Positions 8,753-18,593 are shown, counted from the stretch's first letter. The stretch: 64,000 bases of DNA from Candidatus Poribacteria bacterium (GCA_022822005.1 JAJECO010000035.1:1-64000); one strand, 5' to 3'. The notes: generated by a model not told the origin, from the letters alone. Numbers and translations: made by a program.

Positions 8753-9439
8753 GTGACCTTAAAGGGTAATGGATCTACTGCCAAAAATCTGATGAAACCA
8801 ATAGCTTCTGACCGCGGCATCATCGTCGGTGTTACGGGCGGCATCGCCTGTGGCAAATCGACTGTATCCAAACTGCTATCAAAAAAGGGCGCGATTCCAA
8901 TTAACTCGGATGAAATTGGGCATCAGCTGCTCAAGCGCGGAAGCCCCGTTATGAGCGCGTTGCTTGAAGCGTTTGGATCTGATATTCTTGACGAATCTGG
9001 TGATGTTAGCCGCCCAAAGCTCGGTGCAATTGTCTTCAATGATAAGGCTGCCCGCGAGCGTTTGAACGCAATAATGCATCCGCCGATTGTCGAGAGGTCT
9101 CGTTCCGAAGCGAATAGACTTGTCACCGAGGATGCAAGTTGCGTTGTCTTGATTGATGCACCGTTGCTTATTGAGGCGAACTCGCAAGATACAGTGGATG
9201 TCATCGTAGTAGTCACGGCTTCGACGCAAACCCAACTTCAGCGTTTGTTGGAACGAGCCATTGAGCAAAATCGCCCTCCCAGTCAAGCCGAGGCTCAAGC
9301 GCGGATTGATTCGCAGATGCCACTATCCGAAAAGGTCAAGTACGCAGACTTTGTGCTTGAGAATGATGGAACCCTTGAAGAGTTGGAACGAGAGGTAGAG
9401 AGACTGTGGCATGAGATCCTCCGCCTAAAAGCGAACTAA
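8753..9439 (+). CDS. coaE: Dephospho-CoA kinase
   Basis: A 228-aa P-loop kinase catalysing the last step of coenzyme A synthesis, the phosphorylation of dephospho-CoA. The Walker A motif GVTGGIACGKST is at about 26-37. The family segments DEIGHQLL, HPPIVERSR and VLIDAPLLIEAN are present in order. The longest frame begins with GTG at 8753, 15 nt after an AAGGAG. An ATG at 8792 would give 215 aa, closer to the family norm, but has no clear ribosome site; the start is uncertain. Confidence 0.92.
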   Translation: MTLKGNGSTAKNLMKPIASDRGIIVGVTGGIACGKSTVSKLLSKKGAIPINSDEIGHQLLKRGSPVMSALLEAFGSDILDESGDVSRPKLGAIVFNDKAARERLNAIMHPPIVERSRSEANRLVTEDASCVVLIDAPLLIEANSQDTVDVIVVVTASTQTQLQRLLERAIEQNRPPSQAEAQARIDSQMPLSEKVKYADFVLENDGTLEELEREVERLWHEILRLKAN

Positions 9440-9476
9440 TTCTCACCCTACACCTGCGCAACACAAGGAGACCGTA

Positions 9477-10838
9477 ATGTTCAGTAAATTATTAGCGAAA
9501 CGTGCATCGGAGAATAACCCCATCCGCGTGGGTATTATCGGTACCGGCAAGTTCGGTGCGGGATTGGTGGCACAACTTTCCCAAATGAAGGGTGTCGAAG
9601 CCAGCGCTATCGCCGATATTAATTTGGATCACGCCAAACACGCGTACACAGCGAGTTGCGTGCCAGCGGACGCTATAAAAGTTGTACAAAACGTCGAGGA
9701 ATTGAACGAAGCCATCCACAGCGGCAAACGAGCGATAACCGAAGATGGGCTACTCCTCCCCAAATCTGATTTGATAGATGTAGTCGTGGAAGCTACCGGG
9801 GTTCCGGAGGTTGGTGCCCACATGGCATATCATACATTGACCCATAACAAACACCTGGTGATGGTTAACGTGGAAGCCGATGTGACCATAGGACCCTATC
9901 TGAGCCGCCTGGCGGATACTGCTGGTGTCGTCTACACCCTTGTAGATGGTGATCAACCCGGCGTAACCATGAACATCGTGGATTGGGCAAAAACGCTCGG
10001 ATTTGAAATTGTGGCTGCGGGTCGTGGTACAGTCTTCTATGGTGATGATAGAGAGGGTACGCCGGATACGGTACCAGACCGTTTCGGATTCAGCCAAGAA
10101 ATGATCAAACGGCGAACAATTAACCTGAAAATGTTCAATTCGTTCCGCGATGGCACCAAGGCACAGGTTGAGATGACCGCACTTGCGAATATGACCGGTC
10201 TACCGCCGGACGTACGAGGTATGCACGAACCTTCACTTAATCTGTCCCAGATTCCTCAAGCTTTCAGCCTGCGAGAAGAGGGAGGGCTCCTGAGTCAGCA
10301 TGGGGTAGTTGAATTAGCCAATAGCGTGGCGGAGGATGGGATAACCCCGTTAGACTCACCACTTCGGATGGGGGTTTTTGTGGTTATCCGAACCGACCAT
10401 CCTTTTACTCAGGAGGATTTGGCGGGCTACCATCTCCATCCGGGGGGTAATGGCAAAAACTTTCTGCTCTATCGACCGTATCATCTCGTAGCGGTGGCAG
10501 CACCCATCTCTATTGTCAAGGCTGCACTCTATGGGGAGCCCACGGGTACACCCTTGACTACACCGACTGCAGAGGTGATTACTGTCGCAAAACGAGATCT
10601 GAAGCGCGGAGAGATTTTAGATGGTGGGGGCGGATATACGGTTAACGGATTGGCAGAAAAAGCGGAGACTGCCCGCGGGGATAACCTGCTTCCACTGGGC
10701 TTGGCACCCGGGGCTAAATTGAAGACAGATTTAGCAAAAGGAACAGCAATTACCTACGATATGGTCACACTCAATGAGGATTCCTTTATCCTCAAACTCC
10801 GCCGGCTGCAGGATGCAACCCTTAATACTGAGACGTGA
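9477..10838 (+). CDS. Homoserine-dehydrogenase-like NAD(P) oxidoreductase with C-terminal SAF domain
   Basis: A 453-aa protein. Residues about 17-130 form an NAD(P)-binding Rossmann domain (VGIIGTGKFGAGL), and a homoserine-dehydrogenase-like catalytic part follows. The last about 80 residues form a SAF domain (VAKRDLKRGEILDGGGGYTVNG). This is the architecture of COG4091, predicted homoserine dehydrogenases with SAF domains. Some relatives act on sugar or tetritol phosphates, so the substrate is not assignable here. An AAGGAG is 6 nt before the ATG. Confidence 0.82.
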   Translation: MFSKLLAKRASENNPIRVGIIGTGKFGAGLVAQLSQMKGVEASAIADINLDHAKHAYTASCVPADAIKVVQNVEELNEAIHSGKRAITEDGLLLPKSDLIDVVVEATGVPEVGAHMAYHTLTHNKHLVMVNVEADVTIGPYLSRLADTAGVVYTLVDGDQPGVTMNIVDWAKTLGFEIVAAGRGTVFYGDDREGTPDTVPDRFGFSQEMIKRRTINLKMFNSFRDGTKAQVEMTALANMTGLPPDVRGMHEPSLNLSQIPQAFSLREEGGLLSQHGVVELANSVAEDGITPLDSPLRMGVFVVIRTDHPFTQEDLAGYHLHPGGNGKNFLLYRPYHLVAVAAPISIVKAALYGEPTGTPLTTPTAEVITVAKRDLKRGEILDGGGGYTVNGLAEKAETARGDNLLPLGLAPGAKLKTDLAKGTAITYDMVTLNEDSFILKLRRLQDATLNTET

Positions 10839-10868
10839 AAAATCAGTTTCACCATGTTCAAAGTAAAT

Positions 10869-10897
10869 TTGACATTGATATGTGAGTGAAATATAAT
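10869..10897 (+). promoter_or_regulatory. Perfect-consensus sigma-70 promoter for the NifU/IscA-like pair
   Basis: TTGACA (10869-10874), 17-bp spacer, TATAAT (10892-10897). The start point would be near 10904, about 58 nt before the ATG at 10962. Confidence 0.85.
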
Positions 10898-10961
10898 ATA
10901 GACAGATGGCTTTCGTCGCCATAGAGCCTGTCTTCATGAGAGCGGGGATTTGGAGACGGAT

Positions 10962-11348
10962 ATGCACACCGCACAGGTAATCGAGTATTATGAAAATCCG
11001 CGGAATGTTGGCACAATTGCAGATGCGGACGGAGTAGGCGTTGTTGGCACACCTGCCAGTGGCGAAATGATGAAACTCACAATCAAGGTTTCCCAAGATC
11101 GGATTGTCGATGCAAAGTTTAAAGCCTTTGGGTGTCCAACCGCAATCGCAGCCAGTTCCCTCATCACAGAGCTGATCAAAGAACACACAATTCAAGAAGT
11201 ATTAGACATAACAGATCGACAAGTTGATGAAGCACTTGGAGGATTACCGCCGGATAAAGTACGCTATGCTGAACTTGCCGAAAAGGTATTAAAAGCTGCA
11301 ATCCATAATTATATTTCACATCTAAATAACAAAGGGGAATCAAAATGA
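10962..11348 (+). CDS. NifU/IscU-like protein lacking two scaffold cysteines
   Basis: A 128-aa protein with the IscU/NifU N-terminal fold (ENPRNVGT, then FKAFGCPTAIAASS). IscU scaffolds use three cysteines. Here the first is Ser33 (PASGEMM, where IscU has PACGDVM), the second is kept (Cys58), and the third is Tyr102 (VRYAELAEK, where IscU has a Cys). The usual Asp beside the first cysteine is Glu35. Normal Fe-S assembly on this protein is therefore doubtful. The ATG at 10962 follows GGAG by 6 nt and is preferred to an upstream TTG at 10950. Its stop overlaps the next start (ATGA). Confidence 0.85.
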   Translation: MHTAQVIEYYENPRNVGTIADADGVGVVGTPASGEMMKLTIKVSQDRIVDAKFKAFGCPTAIAASSLITELIKEHTIQEVLDITDRQVDEALGGLPPDKVRYAELAEKVLKAAIHNYISHLNNKGESK

Positions 11349-11686
11349 TTATAGTGACCGAAGCTGCAGCGAAAAAAGCACACCTGTTAATGCAGGACGC
11401 GATGGGACAAGAGGCTGTAGATGCTAGCGCAGAGCACGGTCTGCGTATGCAGGTTATTGGGGGCGGGTGTTCCGGTTTCCAGTACAATCTGGGATTCGAT
11501 GAACAACGGAATGGTGATAAGGTCTTCGAGCAACATGGATTGAAGGTCTTTATCGATTCGCGTAGCACACTTTATCTCGCCGGTTCGACGTTGGACTACA
11601 AAGATGGTCTAATGGAGTCAGGCTTCAAGATTACCAACCCAAATGCGAGGTCTGAGTGTGGTTGTGGCGAATCTTTCAGTGTATAA
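11345..11686 (+). CDS. A-type Fe-S carrier, IscA/ErpA/HesB family
   Basis: A 113-aa protein with the three conserved A-type cysteines: one in GGGCSGFQY (about 38-46) and two in the C-terminal CGCGESF. Such proteins carry Fe-S clusters or iron to target apoproteins. The residues between the motifs match the family in length. It is translationally coupled to the degenerate NifU-like gene by a 4-nt overlap, and both run from one promoter to a strong terminator. No cysteine desulfurase gene is nearby. Confidence 0.93.
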   Translation: MIIVTEAAAKKAHLLMQDAMGQEAVDASAEHGLRMQVIGGGCSGFQYNLGFDEQRNGDKVFEQHGLKVFIDSRSTLYLAGSTLDYKDGLMESGFKITNPNARSECGCGESFSV

Positions 11687-11710
11687 CCGGATTCGTATTT
11701 CGTAGGTATA

Positions 11711-11745
11711 GGCAGGAGACTTGTGTTAAGTCCCCTGCCTTTTTT
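11711..11745 (+). terminator. Intrinsic terminator after the IscA-like gene
   Basis: A 12-bp stem with one mismatch (GGCAGGAGACTT paired with AAGTCCCCTGCC), a 5-nt loop and a run of six T form a classical Rho-independent terminator about 25 nt after the stop. Confidence 0.92.
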
Positions 11746-11783
11746 GTGCTCACAGAGATAGGTCTCCCCAAACGCTTTCCGGC

Positions 11784-14144
11784 TTACTGTTTCTCCTTCA
11801 TAAGTGCATCGAGCTGCTGCCGAGCGTAGGCGACAATCACACTCTCAGGATAATCTTGAATGAGTGCGGAATAGGTCTCCTGTGCTTTGCCTGGTTCGTT
11901 GAGCTGCCAACGGTAGATATCTGCGATTTTTGCCGTTGCCTCCGCCGCGATAGGACTCCCCTCCAAAATGGCGACGTGCTGAAATGCTGAAATAGCGTCA
12001 GTATATCGTGCCTCGCGCTGATGAATTCCACCAATCAGCATCCAAAGATCATCAACGATAAGTGCTGTCGGGTATTCCTTCATTGTCTCCTGACACAATC
12101 TCAATGCGTCTTCGGTCTCTCCGCTTAAATCGCTGCGTAGTGCTTCAAGGTAACGCTTGAGAGGTTCGCTGCTGTAGTCTGAATTGGACTGAATTAGAAC
12201 AATCCTGTCCAGAGAATCGTTGCTCAACGGATTGGACATCGCAATATCAAGCACACGCTTGTATGCCGTAACTGCGGCTTCAATATCGCCCCGAAGCAAG
12301 TGTGCATCACCGATCAGCTTTTGGGCATCCGCCTTGAAATTGCTGTTTACATCGGCAATCGGACGAAGCGTGCTTTCTGCTTCCTCGAATTTTCCCTGCA
12401 AAATGTAACACGCTGCCACGCCGAGTCGAACTTGCATTTTTTGGTCTGTTGACAGCGGTTGGTTAGCTAACTCCAAGTAAACTTGTAGTGCCGCCCCCGG
12501 ATCACGAATTCCGTGTAACCATACATTGCCCAAGAGCAGTTGTGCAACTGGTTGGCTGCTTCGCTGCGTCATATTTGTTAAAACTGTCAGAGCATCCTCC
12601 CATCGTCCCGACCGTTCATAGAATTGTGCCAATTTCATCCGTGCAGTCCAAGCCAGAGGCGTATTCGGGAAGAGTTCAGCAATTGCCTGATAAAAATCTG
12701 CTGCTTTAGGGTTTTGGTTCCGCTCCAGAATTTGTGCATACTTTTCGAGGATACGTCCACGGTCAGCGGGGTAAAGCTGGCGCATCCGCTTAAAATGTTT
12801 GAGCGCCAAATCTAAATCCCCACGATAGAAATACACCTCCGCCAAAGCCAGCGTCAGGCTCGGATTTCGTTCCGTTCTCAACGATACTTGGATCCGGTCA
12901 ATTACCTGCTCAAGCAGACGTTCCTGTTGAACTCCTTCGTAGATTTCTGCCATGCTTTGGACAAGTGTATCACGTCCGCTGTAGCCAATATCCACAACAC
13001 TCAATGCACGCAGATAGGTATTGACGGCCATATCAACTTGCCCTTGGATTTTGTACACGTCTGCAAGCCGATTGTAGAGTTGGACATCTTTGGAGTTAAG
13101 ACTGATAGCTGTCTCATAAGCTTCGACAGCCTTTTCATACATCTGGTGAGAGGTATATATCGATCCCAGTTGCTGGTATCGGTAGGCTTGATCCGGATCA
13201 TCTTGGACAATCTTGGTCCACTGCTCCGCTGCAAGATCCTGCTGACCACGCTCCGCGTAAAGCTCTCCAAGTTTCTTCAGAATATCTGTATTTTTCGGAT
13301 TCTGTTCAAGGACAGAACGGTATAGAGATAACGCCTCATCGTATTTTTCCTGTGCTTTATAAAGGTCCGCCAACCGTTCTATCAGATTGATATCATTCGG
13401 TTTTTGGCGCAGTTCATCCCGGATTAATTCTTCTGCATCAATATATCTGTGACGGAGCCGATAAAGCCGAACAAGGCTATTGAGCGCACTGTTTCGGTAC
13501 GGAGAGGACGGAAAATCATTTAGGAAACTGCGGTAATTTTCAATCGCCTCGTCATAGCCACCATCTGCGAAAATATATTGGGCAACCAGATAACGCGCGA
13601 TCGCTGCGGTTTGCGTATTTGGATATTTGCCAGCAAGTTGGCGACATCGGGCAATCGCCTCTTTATACTGATACCGCTCGCGAAAAAGCGCTCCAATTCG
13701 GTGTACCGCTTGACTCGCATACGAACCATCTGGATCATCGTCGATCACGGCATAAAAACTCTGGAGTGCCATGGCATCATCACCCAGTTTTGCGTAGGAC
13801 CGTCCTAAATTCATGCGGATCGCATCTTTTGAGTGCTGGCGCAACGGTGTTTTTAATAGAACCTGATACGCTTCAACCGCCTCCGAATACTTCTGGGCAT
13901 AGTATAAATCGTGGGCGTTTTGAATAGCGATCTGATCTTCTCTAATGGGTGGATCTTGCGCAAAAGTTGTCAGAGGAGTGAGAAGATAAGCGGGTATCAA
14001 GAAAAGCAGGCCTGCAACGGTCCCGAATCCTGCACCAATTCTAGTTGACTGTTTCTGGCTTCGTAGAAACAACTTTAGTTGCTGGCAGCCTAAAAATAAA
14101 TTAGATATCACCACGTTTCGCTGGCGATGCTGTCTTCCTATCAT
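11784..14144 (-). CDS. Large TPR-repeat protein, membrane-anchored or secreted
   Basis: A 786-aa protein with a hydrophobic segment at about 43-63 (TVAGLLFLIPAYLLTPLTTFA) after a basic N-terminus. This is either a long signal peptide or an anchor. The rest is a nearly continuous array of tetratricopeptide repeats, for example YDEALSLYRSVLEQNPKNTDILKKL divided among successive helices. TPR arrays bind proteins or peptides; no enzymatic domain is visible. A GGAG lies about 5 nt before the ATG. It converges on the Fe-S pair and is transcribed alone. It differs in sequence from the 1564-aa TPR protein at 33,620 but shares the anchor-plus-array layout. Confidence 0.88.
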   Translation of the reverse strand: MIGRQHRQRNVVISNLFLGCQQLKLFLRSQKQSTRIGAGFGTVAGLLFLIPAYLLTPLTTFAQDPPIREDQIAIQNAHDLYYAQKYSEAVEAYQVLLKTPLRQHSKDAIRMNLGRSYAKLGDDAMALQSFYAVIDDDPDGSYASQAVHRIGALFRERYQYKEAIARCRQLAGKYPNTQTAAIARYLVAQYIFADGGYDEAIENYRSFLNDFPSSPYRNSALNSLVRLYRLRHRYIDAEELIRDELRQKPNDINLIERLADLYKAQEKYDEALSLYRSVLEQNPKNTDILKKLGELYAERGQQDLAAEQWTKIVQDDPDQAYRYQQLGSIYTSHQMYEKAVEAYETAISLNSKDVQLYNRLADVYKIQGQVDMAVNTYLRALSVVDIGYSGRDTLVQSMAEIYEGVQQERLLEQVIDRIQVSLRTERNPSLTLALAEVYFYRGDLDLALKHFKRMRQLYPADRGRILEKYAQILERNQNPKAADFYQAIAELFPNTPLAWTARMKLAQFYERSGRWEDALTVLTNMTQRSSQPVAQLLLGNVWLHGIRDPGAALQVYLELANQPLSTDQKMQVRLGVAACYILQGKFEEAESTLRPIADVNSNFKADAQKLIGDAHLLRGDIEAAVTAYKRVLDIAMSNPLSNDSLDRIVLIQSNSDYSSEPLKRYLEALRSDLSGETEDALRLCQETMKEYPTALIVDDLWMLIGGIHQREARYTDAISAFQHVAILEGSPIAAEATAKIADIYRWQLNEPGKAQETYSALIQDYPESVIVAYARQQLDALMKEKQ

Positions 14145-14211
14145 ATTTCTCCATCTCCTTATATACTATGACGAACAGAATGAAGTAGGGTTGATTATCG
14201 GATTAGTCTCA

Positions 14212-15060
14212 CTAATCCAACCCAAGTAGGGAGAGGGAGTCGCGATGGATGAGGGCTTCGATGTCATCCTCTGGAACCTGTGGCATACCGGTACCTTCGG
14301 CGAAGCGGTTGGCAGTGCGGAGTGCCGCAATAGTTTCCTCAATGGTGGCGATTGGAAAGTCGCTGCCGAACAGGAGCTTGTCCATCACGCGGTTCTCATG
14401 ACAGAATGCCAATGCCTGATACCCCCACCAAGGCCGCAGGGGAACACCACCAGAAACATCGGCAAATACATTTGGATGCTTACGGATCATCACCATCGCG
14501 TCAGTGTACCAAGGCAATCCGATGTGAGCGAGGATAATTTTCAGGTTCGGGAATTCGCGAGCCACGGGATCGTAGAGCAGCGGATTTGCCCACTCCATCG
14601 GCGTATTGGCAATGACATGGTACGCTGCATGTGTCAGGATGGGGAGTCCCAATTCTTCTGCACGACGATGCAACCGTCGCGCTTTATCGCCATTTGGATC
14701 GTAGTGTTGGTATACCGGACTCATCTTGATACCCCTTAATTCCAGATCGTTGACACTTCGATCAATTTCATCTAATGCGTTTGGGTCGTTCGGGTCAACC
14801 GACATGAAGCCGATGATTTTTTCCGGGTGCGCCTTAGCGTACGCGGCAATGGCGTCATTCGGTGTGTGCATACCTAGCGCGATGGAATTAATCCCAAAAA
14901 CGATTGCACGCGAAACCGTCGCTACAGCCTCCCAATGTATTTCGGGCGTGACTTCCAAGTCAATCCCAGTATAACCGGTGTATCCCCGATCGAACGCTTC
15001 GACGAAAACTTTGCCCCACTGCTCACGGGTAGAAAGGTGTGTATGTACATCAATAATCAT
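14212..15060 (-). CDS. Amidohydrolase-family TIM-barrel enzyme (amidohydrolase_2 type)
   Basis: A 282-aa protein beginning MIIDVHTHLS, the HxH metal motif of the amidohydrolase_2 family. It continues with a central ILTHAAYH, then LKIILAHIGLPW and a late LLFGSDFPIATIEE carrying the conserved Asp. These residues form the mononuclear metal site of related decarboxylases and hydrolases. The substrate cannot be assigned. GGAGG lies 6-7 nt upstream of the ATG. It is divergent from the membrane-protein gene at 15,312, which suggests shared regulation within the catabolic cluster. Confidence 0.87.
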   Translation of the reverse strand: MIIDVHTHLSTREQWGKVFVEAFDRGYTGYTGIDLEVTPEIHWEAVATVSRAIVFGINSIALGMHTPNDAIAAYAKAHPEKIIGFMSVDPNDPNALDEIDRSVNDLELRGIKMSPVYQHYDPNGDKARRLHRRAEELGLPILTHAAYHVIANTPMEWANPLLYDPVAREFPNLKIILAHIGLPWYTDAMVMIRKHPNVFADVSGGVPLRPWWGYQALAFCHENRVMDKLLFGSDFPIATIEETIAALRTANRFAEGTGMPQVPEDDIEALIHRDSLSLLGLD

Positions 15061-15206
15061 GATAAACCTCCAGCTTGGACAATCGTTGCCCCAGATAAAT
15101 CCATAATCCAGATGTTGCGCAACGAGAGTTTAGCAAATTGGTGTCCCACCCGTCAACATGGAAATATATGGGGTGCATGAGGGGCACAGGAGCGAACAGT
15201 TTTCCA

Positions 15207-15234
15207 TTGACACGCAGGGAGGAATGGATATAAT
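15207..15234 (+). promoter_or_regulatory. Sigma-70 promoter for the membrane protein gene
   Basis: TTGACA (15207-15212), 16-bp spacer, TATAAT (15229-15234). Both hexamers are perfect. The leader to the ATG at 15312 would be about 70 nt. Confidence 0.8.
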
Positions 15235-15311
15235 AGCGTAGTTGGAGCGAGGCAGATCCTAAAGTCTTGACTCTCACTGGATTTTGTACTGTTCACGGGA
15301 CTGGGGAAAGC

Positions 15312-17231
15312 ATGGCGCACCCGACGAAAAATGATAGCAAAGCCGATGTTACCTTACGAGCGGTACTCATCGGTTTAGCGCTTGTACCAATTAACGTCTA
15401 TATCGTCGTACAGTGGGAAACGGTTTGGAATACGCAATACCCAACCACGATGACGATTTTTTATAATGCAGTTTTCACTTTCCTGTCCTTGATCTTGGTG
15501 AACATGCTGCTGAAGCGGTGGGTACCGCGGATTGCATTGAGTCAACAGGAGCTGCTGACAGTCTATACAATGCTCCTCTTAGCGGTCTGCGTCAGTGGTC
15601 ATGATTTTAGCCAATCCATATTTTGCACGTTGGGTACTGCCCGTTGGTCTGCAACGCCAGAAAATGATTGGAGCAACCTCTTTTGGAAGTATTTATCACA
15701 ACGACTTACCGTAAATGACGATCAGGTGCTTTACGGGTTCTACAAGGGTGAGTCAACATTTTACACCGCAGCCCATATCAGAGGCTGGCTTGAACCGATG
15801 GTATGGTGGACGCTTTTCCTTTCGGTGGTTGCGTTTACCATGTTCTGCTTGAACATAATTATCAGGAGACAGTGGATCGAAAAGGAGAAATTAACTTACC
15901 CGCTCGTTCATTTGCCTTATGAGATGAGCCGCGAAGGAAATGGGCATCATCCATTTTTCAGAAACAAATTGCTTTGGCTCGGTTTTGGTTTAGCTGCTGG
16001 TATTAATCTGATTAATGGGACAACCTACCTGTTTCCTGTACTTCCGCAGATTCCGCTTGGATACAACCTCAACGTCTACTTTACAGAGCGCCCATTTAAC
16101 ACGATGGGCAATTTCCCCGTTCAGTTTAATCCTTTTGCCATTGGTCTTGCCTTTGCCATCCCACTCGATCTCCTCTTTTCGTGCTGGTTCTTTTTTCTTC
16201 TTTGGAAAGCGGAACGAGTTGTAGGTAGTATGGCAGGGGTCAATATGCCCGGATATCCATTTGTTGCGCAGCAGGTACTTGGTGGATATCTGGGAATCGC
16301 CATTGTCTCCTTCTGGCTGGGTCGGAAACCGATTTGGCAGGTCATAAAAAGGGCTATCGGAGCAAGGTCTGAGGTAGACGATTCCGATGAACCGATAAAG
16401 TATAGAACCGCGGTGCTTGGCATAATTGTAGGAATTAGCTTCTTGGTGTTTTTTTCATATCAAGCTGGAACAACCGTTCAGTTTGGCTTGGCGTTCTTCG
16501 GAGTCTACTTCGTTATTGCGTTTGCACACACGCGAACACGAGCGGAACTCGGTCCCCCAATACACGGGATTTACCACTATGGTCCGCTCCAACTTTTCAT
16601 AGCGATGGTGGGCAGTCGTAAACTCGAAAGTCAGACATTAACGGCAGCAGCACCGTTTTGGACATTCACGAAACAATTCAGAAACCATCCGATGCCGTAC
16701 ATGCTTGAAAGTTTCAAACTGGCAGATCGGTCAGGTATGGATACCCGCAAACTTGGAAAAGTCATTATGTTCTCCGTCGTTGTGGGTATTATCGTAACGT
16801 TCTGGACATTTCTGCAATTCAGTTATAAATGGGGAGGTGTCAGTGAGGGGCGTGGCATTGGTGCTTACACAGTAATTGAGCGGTGGCTTGTACGTCCAAT
16901 AGAACCGGATGCACAGTCGCTCAGTGCCGTTGGTATTGGCGCCCTGGTTGTGTTCATCAACACAGTGCTGCGATTACGGTTCTTATGGTGGCCGCTGCAT
17001 CCGTTGGCTTATCCGATAACTGGATACTTGCCCTTCGAACATCTGTGGTTTCCGTTTCTTATCAGTTGGGTGGTAAAAGGGGCAATCCTCAGGCATGGAG
17101 GCATACAGACTTATCGTCGAACCTTCCCGTTCTTTCTGGGGTTGGTTTTGGGTGCATTCACGATAGGCAGCATCTGGGGAATCGTTGGGTTGGTGACGGG
17201 TATACCGACCTATGCGTTTAAGCGATGGTAG
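15312..17231 (+). CDS. Polytopic membrane protein, DUF6785/OPT-like
   Basis: A 639-aa integral membrane protein with about 12-14 hydrophobic segments and few soluble regions. It resembles the DUF6784/DUF6785 proteins that recur in catabolic clusters of Poribacteria-like and planctomycete-type genomes, and whose fold looks transporter-like (oligopeptide-transporter type). That family call is from memory of the pattern and is moderate. The ATG at 15312 is preferred over a TTG at 15267 because GGGGAAAG stands just before it. Its position next to an amidohydrolase and a Gfo/Idh oxidoreductase suggests uptake of an organic solute. Confidence 0.7.
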   Translation: MAHPTKNDSKADVTLRAVLIGLALVPINVYIVVQWETVWNTQYPTTMTIFYNAVFTFLSLILVNMLLKRWVPRIALSQQELLTVYTMLLLAVCVSGHDFSQSIFCTLGTARWSATPENDWSNLFWKYLSQRLTVNDDQVLYGFYKGESTFYTAAHIRGWLEPMVWWTLFLSVVAFTMFCLNIIIRRQWIEKEKLTYPLVHLPYEMSREGNGHHPFFRNKLLWLGFGLAAGINLINGTTYLFPVLPQIPLGYNLNVYFTERPFNTMGNFPVQFNPFAIGLAFAIPLDLLFSCWFFFLLWKAERVVGSMAGVNMPGYPFVAQQVLGGYLGIAIVSFWLGRKPIWQVIKRAIGARSEVDDSDEPIKYRTAVLGIIVGISFLVFFSYQAGTTVQFGLAFFGVYFVIAFAHTRTRAELGPPIHGIYHYGPLQLFIAMVGSRKLESQTLTAAAPFWTFTKQFRNHPMPYMLESFKLADRSGMDTRKLGKVIMFSVVVGIIVTFWTFLQFSYKWGGVSEGRGIGAYTVIERWLVRPIEPDAQSLSAVGIGALVVFINTVLRLRFLWWPLHPLAYPITGYLPFEHLWFPFLISWVVKGAILRHGGIQTYRRTFPFFLGLVLGAFTIGSIWGIVGLVTGIPTYAFKRW

Positions 17232-17324
17232 GTGTACAGGCTACAACACAGCCACGGTGCGTTTCACCTACCTCCTCTCTCAGTTAGCGAATCATCGTCA
17301 TGATTGGTATTAGGAGAAGGAAAG

Positions 17325-18593
17325 ATGTATAAACGTCATCGGCTTGCCCTCGCGGGCTGCGGTGGTATGGGTCGCCGGCACCTGCGTGGATATCGTGTCT
17401 TAGAGAATTTCGAGCCCGGACGCATTGAACTTGTTGCAGTGATTGATCCAGAGTTGGAACGTGCAGAATTCGTTGCGGGTGAGGCAGAGGAGTTTTTTGG
17501 TAATCGACCACAGGCGTACCGCTCACCTGAAGATGCCATTGCTGGCTCAAACGTAGAGGTCCTGGACATCGTTGCTGCGGCATCTGCCCATCACTCGGTT
17601 GCCAGAGTGGCAGCAGAAAATGGTGTGCATGTTCTATGTGAGAAACCGATGGCACCAACCGTGGCAGCCTGCCGGACAATGCAGGCTACTGCCCAGCAAT
17701 ACGGCACGGTGCTCTCGGTAGCAGAGAACTATCGGCGCGACCCGATAAGCCGCCTAGCGAAAGCATTACTTGACGTGGGTGCTATCGGCGATATCCGCAC
17801 GGTTTTAGATTTCTCGGCGGGCGGTGGACGTAACGCATCCGCTGGCGGCTGGCAATATCTCCGCAAACAGGGTGGATCAATACTGGAGTCTGGCGTCCAC
17901 AACGCCGACATGCAGATATATTTGGCTGGTCCCGTTAGACAGGTAACGGGCCAGGTTCGCCTTCAAGAACGTGAGCGGATCTTTAAAGGAACCCGTGTAA
18001 AGGGGTTTCATGATCACTATGCCCACACCTATCCCGATGTTCAGGCAGCAGATGCCCCTGACCTAATGATGGCAACCCTTGAATTTGAAAGTGATGCGTT
18101 GGGTCAGTGGCTATATGACCAAGCGGCGCATGGTCCCAGATTTCGGCGCTTCACGATCTTCGGCAGCGACGGTCAGATTGATCTGCCATCGGTGCGCACA
18201 GGCCAGCCATTACGCCTCTTCCGAGACGATCAGGATGGTGCGCTTGATGGCAACGATGTATTAGCACTTGTTCCTAATTTTTCGCTTGATGACCGTACTG
18301 CTCGGTTTTTCGGTGGTGAAAGACTTGTGTATTACGATCAATCCGGGGCAGGTGTAGGCGGCGGAGGCGACTTAAACATCCTCGCTATGGAACTCGCGGA
18401 ACTTCTGGATGCCATCGACAATGGGATATCAGTCGAGGTTGGAGCAGAGGAGGGGTTGCTGGCTGTTGCCCTTGTGATGGCTTGCCATGAATCCTCTGAG
18501 GCGGACCGGACTGTCAATATGGAAGAGGTTGTCGGCGGGAAACTGAACACCTACCAGAACGTCGCAAACCGTGAATTGGGGATTGAGATCTGA
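17325..18593 (+). CDS. Gfo/Idh/MocA-family oxidoreductase
   Basis: A 422-aa protein with an N-terminal NAD(P) Rossmann motif (LALAGCGGMGRRHL, with GxGxxG spacing). The family hallmark CEKPMAPT is at about residue 110; it supplies the catalytic Lys of the EKP motif. The C-terminal domain includes GGSILESGVHNADM. Members oxidise or epimerise sugars, inositols and related polyols. ATG 17325 is chosen because AGGAGAAGGA ends 3-4 nt before it; the longer TTG start at 17304 lies before that site. It follows the membrane protein by about 90 nt. Confidence 0.9.
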   Translation: MYKRHRLALAGCGGMGRRHLRGYRVLENFEPGRIELVAVIDPELERAEFVAGEAEEFFGNRPQAYRSPEDAIAGSNVEVLDIVAAASAHHSVARVAAENGVHVLCEKPMAPTVAACRTMQATAQQYGTVLSVAENYRRDPISRLAKALLDVGAIGDIRTVLDFSAGGGRNASAGGWQYLRKQGGSILESGVHNADMQIYLAGPVRQVTGQVRLQERERIFKGTRVKGFHDHYAHTYPDVQAADAPDLMMATLEFESDALGQWLYDQAAHGPRFRRFTIFGSDGQIDLPSVRTGQPLRLFRDDQDGALDGNDVLALVPNFSLDDRTARFFGGERLVYYDQSGAGVGGGGDLNILAMELAELLDAIDNGISVEVGAEEGLLAVALVMACHESSEADRTVNMEEVVGGKLNTYQNVANRELGIEI

